Assembly (NCBI GenBank): GCA_013398275.1
Contig: VZSE01004138.1
Location: 25,215-89,214, forward strand
DNA length: 64,000 nucleotides
Direction of reading: 5' to 3'
Source: Promerops cafer
Lineage: Eukaryota > Chordata > Aves > Passeriformes > Nectariniidae
Both the position numbers and the translations under genes were made by a program. Below, piece after piece: positions 27,701 to 37,406 of this stretch. Under the pieces are notes generated by a model. That model did not search any database. It was not told where the DNA came from and saw nothing but the letters and a program-made list of their open reading frames with translations. How positions within the stretch are numbered: position 1 is the first letter of the stretch; each line of letters begins with the position of its first letter.

Positions 27701-29124
27701 AGTGAATACCTGGAATAAGCAGTTGTCTTGTACTTTCAGGGCTCAGAATTTTAACTACTGAATTTGTCTTTGTTTTAGAAGTCTGAAATCAGAGGTGTCT
27801 CCCACTCACAACTCCCTGAGGATTAACATAAAAATTGACTTCAATCATATGCATGCTGATTTTTTTCCTTGAAAACATGTTAGGAACTAAAACCAGAATA
27901 GTGTTGATGATACAAATTATCCAGGATTCCAGTCCTGAGCAAGAGTACCGCCTGGGGCTCATGTAAAGGAATTTAGAAGATAATTGCTATCCTATTTCTC
28001 ACTGTACATTGAACTTGCAATTGCTTGAATATAATCAGCCTGATTATGCTTGAGCATTCAGTTGGGCAGACAATTAACTGCTTAAAAACAATCTGACCCA
28101 AATATTGCACACTGGTATAGCCACAGACTGCAAAAACTACCAAATAATGCAATTTTCCATCAATTTAATTTCTCTTCTGCAAAAAAAACCACCATAGGCT
28201 GCTTAAAATTATTTCAACTGAACAGCACAAAAACCACAAGCAATAGCAAAAAAAAAAAACCCTGAAAGTGTTTGAAACACCCAGAAGGTTTCAGCAGTGT
28301 ATGGTGAAGAGAGAAAGGGCTGAGGAATATTCAGTTGAAGGGATGCCCTTAGAAAACAGGGAAGTGTAGACATACATTTCAAGTACTTGATGCAAGGCTT
28401 CGGAACTCCACTGCTCAGAGGCGTGTCTGTGAAGATCCAGATTTGCCTGCAGTTAACCCAGCCTGAAATACTGCAACATGTCATCTACAATAGTTTTTCT
28501 TTCTTGCTTCTCTGCTGAAGTCATAATTTAAGGAATGTACAATGGCCCTGTATTGTGAGCCTTGTGTTATGAGCAAAGAGGAAAGAAGACCTAGTAAATG
28601 TATTACATGTCTTACAGAAGGATGTGTCTCTTCATATATCCGGTTTCCCATCCTTTATGCTGTCCTTTAGCAATAAGTTATGATGAAAAAGCAGTTAAAT
28701 ATTCAGTCTTTTATGAGGAATAAAGTCTTAGAGAGATGAAAAGACTTAGCTGTCACTGACACAATAAACATTTCAGTAACTTTGCTACAATAATCCAGAT
28801 GGTTTTGACTGCTTGTTTTTAACTACATTTAACCTTTCTGAACATACTTTCTTCATCTATCTACCCCCTCTATTTATTTCTAGTTGAAAATAGAATGAAG
28901 TCTGTAGGCTCCCTGTTTTTGAAGAAAGTTCATATTATTTCCTTAAATTTTAAGTGTAAAGTCAACATTTCAACAAAGAAACAATTACCACACTTTCTCA
29001 GAATATCTTGCTTTGGGTTTGGGGCTTTGTTTTGTTGTTTGTATGGCTCTTCTGAGGGAGGAGCGTTTGTTTTTAAAAGTCAACCTTTCCTAATGGACAC
29101 TTTGACTTCCATAACACATGCAGT

Positions 29125-29150
29125 AAAAAAAAAAAAAAAAAAAAAAAAAA
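29125..29150. repeat. A26 homopolymer
   Basis: An uninterrupted run of 26 A is flanked by the 6-base direct repeat acatgc (29116-29121 and 29150-29155). It could be a simple expanded A-tract or the remnant of a tiny A-tailed insertion. No retroposon body is seen. Confidence 0.8.
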
Positions 29151-32100
29151 CATGCTTAGAAATAAGGCTGGCGTCCTGCTGCACAAGACTTATAAATCTC
29201 TTATGGGCTTGTTTTCTAGCCATGCTGTAGCTGGAATGCCTCCCAATGATTTAGAACATCTAGATAGAAATACATACAAAGCCAGATGCCCAGGATGACA
29301 GGAATTTTACAGGCAACCAGCTGGGAAATTGTTTTGCAAGTCAGGTAGGAAAAAAGTGGAGTTTTTCAGCCTGCTAAGGCATAAGGGCTACAGTGAGAAG
29401 ATTAATAACTGGCCTCACTAGATTATAACTTCTCTGGCTCAGTCCAAGACAAGATCTCTTTCCCTCTATGCCAAATGTCCTTTTCCTGCAGTTAGGAAAG
29501 AGAATGATGATTTTTGCTTTGTGTCTGATACCTCTGGTCCCAAATGAAGAGGACTTTTCAGCACGAGGCTGTCAGCAACTAATGGGAAATTGAAGATGCT
29601 GCATTAATTGAAGCGGATCATCCCAGTTCCCTTCACAACTCAGACTAGAAATCTGAGAGGCTTTATCATTAAAATTCACAGAAAATCAATTAAGAGAGGC
29701 CTAAAGCAGACTGAAGTTCTCTTTGCATTACCTCAAAAGGTAACAAACATTCTGTCAAGAGACAGAAGATGTCAGTCCCAGTAAGCTGGCTCTATTTACC
29801 TGGGAAAAGTTCATTAAAGAAATTAAAGACTCAGACCAAGGAGTGGAGGACCAAAGTAATGGGATTTTGTTAGCCAGTTGGTTCAATATTGAATCATATA
29901 AATAACTGACATAGCCAGTGATTTCTAGTTTTTTTTCGCTAATTGGAGGCTGAATCAGAGATAAAAATACAGAATGAACACAATGAAAACTTTATCATTA
30001 GTATAATAACTAATTATACTCTGCGTGGATGAACTTCTTAAAATAGATCTCTTCATCTGTTGCAAAAGCTAGGCACCAGTTGCAAGAATGGCCTTTGTTT
30101 ATTTTCATGAATAAATCAATTTTAGAGGAGCAAGTGAGACAGAAACTGTAACTGGAGCAAGATTTAGCCAGCTCATGGTCGGAGGCCATGGTGAAAAAGC
30201 AGATGCTGACCTTGGTACTTAGCAAGCATCGAAAGAAGAGGCTTTGCCTGGATTGTCCATGGGACTTTGATGAAGAAAACATCTGTTGTGATGAGACAAG
30301 GTTGTTTTGGTCCACATAAGAAATTGGGGTGCGAGCTGTGAAAGGTTTTCCTGTCCATGTGTTGGGGTGAAAAGAATGAGTTGTGCTTCTGTCCTGCTGA
30401 AACCTCTTTGAGAGGGGTAAGCTGTGCTGCTGGCTGCAGGAAAATCAAAAACCACCAATAATTTGCTAGGGTTTGTAATCTACCTGAGGAATATAGAAAC
30501 AATGAATTAATCTGAAAGAATGCTGCTGTGTTAAAGGACTCGTTCAGATATCATGAAATTGTGCCAAAGCAAATGTCCTTGTGGGTGAGAGACACTAAAC
30601 GTTTCCCTTTTCAGTAAGACATTAAATTCTCTCACAGAAAAGGTAGCTCATCATTAGATTTCATGAAAGCACCCAGGAAAAGCAAGTGTTCTGAAAACCT
30701 TAACAACTCTGCTAATGATTTTTTTGAGATGGATGTGCTCTCATCCCAAATTGACATCACCATAACAACGGGCTGTAAGAGCCACATGCATAAACAGAGA
30801 GTTAAGTGCTGAACTGGCCATTCATGCATGCCCCAGCATGGCAACATGAAGCTGCAGTAATTGCGTGGCCACATGACATGGCCGAGTGTTCTTTCACAGT
30901 TTTGAGGGGAAAAAAGAGTAACTAAGCATTACAAACACAGGTACCAATTAGTATAATCAGGCATATTGTCCCACAGGCTCAATTTAATCTTTTTCCTAGC
31001 AGTGCAGCAATAACTGTTCTTCCTAACATAATTATGTTCAGTACAGCATTTCCATCTACTTTTGCTACCTTAGGTATAAGTCAGCACTAGTATTCAGCCA
31101 AAGATAAAAGTGCAAAGTGGATTTAAAAAATTGCCGAGACATTTTAAGGAAGTAAATTAAATAAGACCATCTTTTCTATTTCAGTGATTACATCTGACAA
31201 GAAAGCAAAGGTGAGCAGCAGAAGGCAGGTGAAACGGTGCAGTCAGGGGTAAGGATCAAAATTAAGTGTGGTGGTTACATACCCAGTATGGGAAAAGCAG
31301 GCAGGACAGAGGAATCATCTCTGAAATTAAGATGGAAGTTTAGCTTCTTCTTTTTCAGTTAAGACTACAGGGTTTTCTAACAGGTTTTCAGACTATTTAT
31401 TTTATTTTACAAACCTGACTTAGATCCATATTAATCAGCTGAGCCTCTGCTGCCATCAAAATTGAGAGAAATAACATTTTTTTAGCACTGCTTAGAAACA
31501 GAGGAGATAAAACTAAACTATGCAGTCCCAATGAGCGAAGGAATTATGTCCAATCCACCTTCAATAAGTCACAAAGTCCAAAAGCTCTTTAGAGCATGTC
31601 ATTTACTTTCAGCCTTGCACAGTGAGCCCTCAGCTCATCACGGATCAAAAGATGCCTCACTAAATTACAAGAAAAATGACTACACTCTGTTTAGTTGCAA
31701 TCCTTTTAGTCATAACAAATCTTGTGTGCATCAGCTGAGCTCCAGGAAAATCATATGCAACAGCAACACCCTCTTCAGAGGCTGTTACAGTACCTTACCT
31801 AATAATTGGTCCATGACTGTAGAAGACTTTCCCCCCCCCCACACACCTCTAGCAACAGACCTACTAATCTTCCAAATCCTTATTAAATTCCAGATCCCTC
31901 TGCCTCTTAACACTCCTGCTTAAAACCATAGGGCTGCCCACTGGACAAAGGTCCAGTCTCACACGCTGCTTCTCCTCCACAGAAACCCCTTGCACATCTT
32001 AGACTGGTGCTCTTGAAGAGCAAAAGTTGTCAGGAGTGCCATCATACTTATAGTTAGGGAAACAATTCCTTCTGCTGTGTTAGGTTTGAAGCAGTTCAAG

Positions 32101-34699
32101 GTATAGGAATGATTTATTATTCATCCTCATGGAATATCCCTGCCCTTCAGAGCTCCAGTGCTACTGTGCAAAGCATTTCCTGGAGCCAAACAGAAATGGC
32201 TGCTGTCCCAAAAAAAGTGTAGGAGAAATTCCCAGTGTCTTTTATGCCTTGAGAAATTTTACAAGCAGCCACTGTTGGGGTGTAGGGTACAAATTCAGTT
32301 CAGATAAAAACTTTTTCAGGATCATCTCCCTCCTCTTTATGTTCTAACACAACTACAAACAAGCAAAATGAGAGATTTTATAAGGAATAAGGGATGTTTA
32401 AAAGCAAATCTCTAAACTAAGCCTGGGATGTTCACCCAGCAGTTAAACACAGGAAGGCAGGCGTTCTTCACTACCTATTTCATGTTAAGAGATTTCTAAA
32501 CTCTACCAAATTATGTTAAGAAATTAAACAGAGAGCAATATAACCATATTCTAATTAATTTAAAGGTACATAAGAATACAGAATGATTTCCATGAAACTA
32601 GAGGATTTTTTTCCCTTATTTAGTGCCTGGGTAGGATTAGCAATTGGAAAAAACCCACTGAAACTGTAAATGCAATTTGCCCCAGGATAGAAACAAAAGG
32701 TAATTATTTAAAGACTAGGAAAAAAATCGGATCAGAAACATAAAATATTATGGACTATGTATTATTTTTAGCACCAAGAATTCCCCATATAAAAGGCATG
32801 GAGAAAAGCATCATTCAGAAGTGGGAAAACAGAGGGACTGTAAAAGTGAAATGGAGGTCTGACAAATGATACTGTGTAGAATATGGATTCACAGACCAAC
32901 AAAACAAAACACCCCAGCAGTGGCAAACTCAAATAGTATATACTCCAGCTGAAGCACTGGTGTTTCTGTATATTCACCTTGTAAACTGGCACACTTACTT
33001 GCCAAGGCTGCTGAACTTCTTTCACATCTTAAACCACAAAATCTCCCAGTCCTTTAACAGGAATCACTTAATCAAATGAAGACAGTCCAAAAAAGGTTAT
33101 TTTCACAGGTCACAGTAACATCAGGTTACGTGCCTAAGATACACCATGTTAAAATATAAAGAACAAACCAGCAGGTGTATAAAACTGCTATTTCAAGAAT
33201 TGATAAAAGGACAGGAAACTCAAGCCCATGGTTAATACAAAACCCCATGATTAACGTAACACAAACGCAGATGGTCAAGGACATATCTTACCAGTTTTGG
33301 GATGTAATAAGCTGACATTTTTAAAGCAAAAATGATTTTTAACAAAAGTTATGTTTCCCAGAATTGAATACCACTTGGGGTGGCCACTCATGATCTCTAC
33401 ATAATATTTCAGGAGTTCAATTGGCACTAACCTGTTTTCCTGGATACAAGCAGGGAAGAAGTAAAGTTCCTAATAATATGCAGTTCTGTAACTTAATTAG
33501 AAACCTTTCATCTTTCAATATTTTAAATAAAATCTAGAAAAGAACCTGTTTTGACACCAAATATCCTTAGTAGGAACATTTTGCAGCACACAATCTGAAA
33601 AGGTCAATCTGCCAGACAATAATACATCAAGTAAAAACTAAAGTGAGGGCAAGGAAAATCATCTTCAGGTGAAACTGCTCTTCTGCAAAAATGAAGTGAT
33701 ATTAATATCTGTGAACAACACATTCCTCAACTATGAGAGAAAACATAATTCTTAAAAATCTGTTCACTACATTAGAGACAGAAAATCCACTGCAAATCAG
33801 GTGTTAGCTTGGTTAGTACTCAGACATCATAATTATTACCACAATATTAGCATAAAAATTAAATAAAGACATTCCAGATAGGCATTTTAATTCATTTACT
33901 AGCATCGGCCATGCTATGGTTTGATTCTATCAATATACCCTGCTGCAAAAAGGTTAAATTGTGTTTTCAACATCATGTAAAATCAGCTCTTTGACTCACA
34001 GCTCACCGCAAACCTCTAAACAGGAGGCAAAGATCTACACCAGTTTGCCTGTCAGAGCTTCTCACACATCCATTACCTTTCTGTGGGCAGCTTCTGAAAA
34101 TGGGAGGAAAGCCATTCCAAAACACAGTACCAAGGAAATCACACAGCACTGTGGACTTTTTCCAGGCATGAAATTCTTAATGGATTATTTGAAATAACAC
34201 AGAAGCAATTCCTGTCCACAGAAAAGATTTAAAATGTTTTTGTTTCAAGGACAATCACTGGATATTCAAAATTTCTGGTGCTGAAAGCTCAATGTCCTCA
34301 ACATTGAGTAATCAATATCCCCACAATCTAAACTGTGAAATTAATACCTCCCCAAGGCAAAAATTTTCAGGATTTGCAACTCATCTCAAAACCTCAGTAA
34401 AACTAAACCAGCAGAATTTCCCTGAGATAACGTTGTGTTCTATTCAATACTGTTGAAAGCAGACTTGCTTTCACTAGGACAGCTGTTAATGAAAATCTGG
34501 GGTAAAACCTGTAAGAAATGGCAATGTGCACAAGTGTTCTTTCCACAGCAGGCACAAACAAATGCTCCTTTGAATGGCCTAAAAGCTGAGCGGCACTCGG
34601 CACAGCCTCTTCTCCCACATACAGGCGAGTGACCAAAAAGCAACGCCAGCCTTCCCAGAGATAGGCAAGGACTAGAGAGAGCAGATGCCAACAAGGGTT

Positions 34700-34945
34700 T
34701 GAAGCTGTGCCAAGGAAGGTTTACTTGGACATTAGGAAGAACTTTTGCCCAGAAAGGGGCATTAGATATGGGAAGGGTCTGCCCGGGGGGCGCTGGTGGA
34801 ATCACCATTGTGGAAGGTGTTCAAGGGAAACCTGCCCGTAGCACTCCGGGCACGGGTCTGCTTGCCCTGGTGGCCATGGGTCACAGGTTGGACTCAAGGA
34901 TCGCACAGGGCTCTTCCAAGCCAGTGCATTCTGTGATTCTGTGAC
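34700..34945 (+). mobile_element. CR1 LINE, 5'-truncated 3' end
   Basis: The segment reads like the 3' end of an avian CR1 on the plus strand. It contains, in order, gtgccaaggaaggtttactt, gacattaggaagaac, a gggtctgcccggggggcgct block, ggttggactcaaggatcg and ctcttccaa. It ends in two copies of the CR1 terminal 8-mer attctgtg (34929-34944). Only the last part of the element is present, the usual result of incomplete reverse transcription. Substitutions against the consensus I remember suggest an inactive old copy. Its 3' end lies about 135 bp upstream of the start codon of the following gene model, so it could lie in that gene's promoter or 5' UTR. Confidence 0.9.
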
Positions 34946-35040
34946 ATCACAGCCTCTGGGGACTGCATGGTGACTGGCAACTGTCCCCAGCTGTCACCGT
35001 TCCCCAGAGCCCGGGCAAACCTCGGCACGGAGCGACGTCC
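34942..35040 (+). promoter_or_regulatory. Possible promoter-proximal region with CRE-like sites
   Basis: Between the CR1 end and the start codon at 35081 lie tgacatca (34942-34949, one base from the cAMP-response element TGACGTCA) and gacgtcc (35034-35040, a half-site). There is no convincing TATA box. A pyrimidine-rich run ending in cag near 35006 could be a splice acceptor, in which case upstream non-coding exons exist and this is not the promoter. Short motifs of this kind arise by chance. Confidence 0.25.
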
Positions 35041-35080
35041 AAAGCCTGTGTGCTGGTGGCAGCTCCTCGTGCAGAGCGAC

Positions 35081-35877
35081 ATGGCTGGCCAGGGCTCCTC
35101 CTGGCTACTGCAGTTTTACCTGCTTCTGCTCCTGGTGCATCCCCTCGACCCTTCCAGCCATCCTGAGCGGGACACGGGCACCTCGGGTCTGCTTCCTGAG
35201 GAGCTGGAGCTGCAGCTGCAGGACACAGACCCTGAGCCAACCCCGTGGGTGAACATGACGGTGGTGTCCTGGATATGCTTCCTCATGGACCTGCTGATGA
35301 CAGGCATTGTCCTGGGACGCTGCCTTGGCAGAAGGCTCCAGAGACAGCGGCGAGAGGTGAGGGAAGGGGGTCAGGCAGGCAGAATGGGGCAGACCCTGAG
35401 GGTGCTGGGCCTCTTGGGCAGCCCTTTGGCCAAGGCCCTGTGGCAGAAGGGAGCTGAGCCTCTGTGTGGGAATCAGGCCCAGGGGCTGAGCCCAGGGACA
35501 GCAGCAGGCAGAGGTGGCCAGAGCTCTGCTGACTGCAGCCTCTGCCCGGGGCAGCCCAGCCAGCCCTGAGTCTCTCACTCAGAGGCCCAAGGCAGCCCCA
35601 GAGGCCGCGGCCCCGCTCTGCCTCTCTGCCCCTTCCATCGGGATCCCTGTGCTTTGCCTTGCAGGAGAAGCGCCAGAGCCCCTCGGCCCGTGCGGGGCCG
35701 TGCTGCCGCCGCGGACACAACTGCCCCAGGAAGCTGATCCAGCTCCTGAGGCACAACCGGGCCATGCTGCGGCTGTGCCTGCGCCACTGCTCTCAGCAGA
35801 GGCCCAGAGCCAGAAGAGCAGCACAAGGGGCCATCTCGAAGAGGAAGAGACTCCCAGCCTCCCTCAGTGCTGACTGA
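35081..35877 (+). CDS. Putative small single-pass membrane protein, two coding exons (35081-35356 joined to 35665-35877), 162 aa
   Basis: I do not recognise the family. The ATG at 35081 has a good Kozak context (G at -3 and +4). Exon 1 encodes 92 residues. Residues 1-20 look like a signal peptide with hydrophobic core WLLQFYLLLLLV. Residues 25-57 form a short acidic, proline-containing segment. A membrane helix spans about 59-80 and contains an Asp at 70. A basic stretch RRLQRQRR follows. N58-M-T60 is a glycosylation sequon but probably too close to the membrane to be used. The intron (GAG|gtgagg ... ttgcag|GAG) is phase 0 and keeps the frame. Exon 2 adds 70 strongly basic residues with Cys at 105, 106, 112, 130 and 134 and a KRKR patch at 151-154, ending in TGA. 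The predicted topology is type I with a short lumenal part and a cytoplasmic tail. A 3' UTR with AATAAA follows. The 38 codons upstream from an ATG at 34967 are also open. It could be a real lineage-specific gene, one copy of a family, or a decayed copy. Confidence 0.5.
35357..35664 (+). other. Predicted intron, 308 bp, phase 0
   Basis: The donor is GAG|gtgagg and the acceptor is a pyrimidine-rich run ending gctttgccttgcag|GAG. Removing it joins two open frames without changing phase, which is the main argument for the gene model. The intron stays open in the exon 1 frame until a stop ending at 35569. An unspliced transcript would therefore give a different, Gly/Gln-rich C-terminus and a protein of about 162 residues from the ATG at 35081. 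Confidence 0.55.
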
Positions 35878-36187
35878 CCTCCAGCTCCAGTGCAGCTCTC
35901 TGCGCGCAGAGCCTTGCAGGGGACGTGTGACCAGTGCCCAGCCCGGGCACTGCGACATCCCCCATGTTAGGAGTTAGAGATAGCCCCATTCTTAGTTGTA
36001 GGATTCCCCGCTGCCTTTTCCACAAGAAGTTGACATTTCCCTTAGTGTTCCGTTTCTAAGAGTTGAAGTAATTTAGGCGTAAGATTCTTACCCCGTAGTC
36101 TTCTAGTCTCCCTGTATTGTACATTTTGGGAGTAGTCAAGTGAATAAAGGTCACGTTTTCTACACAGTGCTGTGCTGTTTTCTTGAC
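35878..36187 (+). other. Predicted 3' UTR
   Basis: After the TGA, GC-rich sequence grades into more AT-balanced sequence and ends at a poly-A signal. The part from tgttaggag (35965) to tcttgaca (36188) begins with TG, ends with CA and carries AATAAA about 45 bases before its end. That is also the general look of a solo LTR of about 224 bp. I could not see a convincing target-site duplication, so an ordinary 3' UTR remains the simpler reading. Confidence 0.4.
36143..36182 (+). terminator. Poly-A signal and downstream GT-rich element
   Basis: AATAAA at 36143-36148 is followed about 20-30 bases later by a GT-rich run (gtgctgtgctgtttt). This is the standard arrangement of a vertebrate cleavage and polyadenylation site. 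It lies about 270 bp past the stop codon of the two-exon gene model and supports plus-strand transcription. Confidence 0.55.
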
Positions 36188-36189
36188 AT

Positions 36190-36590
36190 TCCATCCTAGA
36201 GCGGACACAGCGAGTGGTGGGTTTGCACAGGAGCTCCAGACTGCCTGGAACAGGGAGCCTGAGTGCCCCAGCAGGGTTTGCAAGGGGGAGGGCAGCTGGA
36301 AAGAAGATGGTGGGTATTATTCTCCTGCCTCCACCTTCCAAGGAAGCTGGGAGTCAATCCCCATCTGCACTGTGCTGGGGGACCCCTAAAGGCCCCAGGA
36401 GGTGCCTGCACGACCCTGGGGCACCAGGGAAGGAGCAGGATCATCCCTGGAATGCTGTGAGAGATAGCCAGAACGGCCACCCTGGGGCCCAGGCAAGGGC
36501 TAAATTCAGGCAGGCAAGTACATCCAGGGGCTGCCTGGGCTATGGCAGCCATCAGTCCAGTGAGGACCAGTCCTGTTTCATATCTTCCCG
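36190..36590. other. GC-rich sequence downstream of the poly-A site, no gene recognised
   Basis: This is the rest of the GC-rich island. Long open stretches exist on both strands (plus about 36214-36729, minus about 36196-36552). The plus-strand frame opens with GTG rather than ATG. Neither translation shows a signal peptide, domain or splice-site logic, and open frames are expected by chance in GC-rich DNA. Confidence 0.5.
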
Positions 36591-37393
36591 GGGCTTTTAT
36601 ATTTATTTGTATTTAGTTCTGTGTATTTATCCTGTTGACCTTCAAAATGGGATTAGATTTAATTTTCCTACAAAACAAAACCTTAGTTATGTTATTTCTA
36701 GGAATCAACTATGTGTACTCCCAGCTTAAATGACTTCTCTCTCTCTCATTCTGCATCTTGCTCCTTCACACCACCATCAAACATCTCTGTTAAAATACAG
36801 ATCCCTCACTGGAAGGAGGGCAATCTTGCTATATTCTGAAGAACGTTACCTTTGGTGACGCACCCATTTTTGCAAATCCAATAGGAAAAAAACCCCTACA
36901 GATCAGCTTTACAATTTCAAAAGCTGGTTCCTCAACTCTTCCACACCGGTTTCCTTATTGGCAGTGTTCAGCAGTGGTACCAAACAAGCACAGAAAAGAA
37001 ATGGAAGAAGAAATGCAGATAGTCAGCAGCAGACCACCTACCAAAACACATTTTAAATATAGTTCAAAGGTCTCTAAGAGCAAGTTCGAGGTGTAAATGG
37101 GAGACACTCACACAGAAATGCTACCACTTGGTAGTTTTAGTGTTTCCTCTGAGTTTCCTCTTCATTTTTTTATACCTCACCTAAATAAGAGAAAAATACC
37201 CAAACAAATGTGACCTTTCAGGCAGAGAAAAGATGTGGCTGGTCTTTAAGAAAGCATTTTATTCGGCCCATATAATAATCTGTTGGGAAAAATATGAGCT
37301 TTTAGCAAAATGTCACTGTGCTGTCGCAGTTGTTCTACCACTGTGAGAAATAACAGGCACGTCTGTAAGGCTCCAGCAGTTCACCCTGTTCAA

Positions 37394-37406
37394 GGGTCAT
37401 TGACCA
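37394..37406. promoter_or_regulatory. IR-1 type nuclear-receptor-like site
   Basis: GGGTCA and TGACCA form inverted half-sites separated by one base. This is the IR-1 arrangement known for FXR/RXR and related nuclear receptors (consensus AGGTCA n TGACCT). There is no supporting promoter nearby, so occupancy is only a possibility. Confidence 0.3.

Larger units (their letters stand above)
13492..34540. other. AT-rich non-coding stretch, no gene recognised
   Basis: This stretch has the same character as the first 13 kb: AT-rich, stops in every frame, and no open frame with recognisable protein features or matching splice sites. A locally GC-richer patch at about 13950-14220 is open on the minus strand for up to 110 codons, but the translation has no recognisable feature. 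Short items seen are a 12-bp palindrome (ctccagctggag, 14569-14580), a repeated YY1-like core near 24.7 kb, an A-tract at 29125-29150 and a C10 run at 31831-31840. No CR1, LTR or RNA gene was recognised. Confidence 0.65.
34541..36590. other. GC-rich island within an AT-rich desert
   Basis: Composition changes sharply to GC- and CpG-richer sequence from about 34.54 kb and returns to AT-rich sequence at about 36.59 kb. The island contains a CR1 3' end, a two-exon gene model and about 400 bp of further GC-rich sequence (36190-36580) with no recognised content. Because the flanks are uniformly AT-rich, the block may be a transposed or duplicated segment from a GC-rich chromosome region, or a locally CpG-rich gene. 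The boundaries are judged by eye. Confidence 0.6.

Noticed and set aside
35105..35958. Long minus-strand open frames opposite the two-exon gene
   Set aside because: They mirror GC-rich coding sequence. Signal peptide, membrane helix, Kozak context, splice sites and poly-A signal all favour the plus strand.
36214..36729. Plus-strand open frame of 171 codons after the poly-A signal
   Set aside because: It opens with GTG, runs from GC-rich into AT-rich sequence without any domain, and is probably a chance opening.
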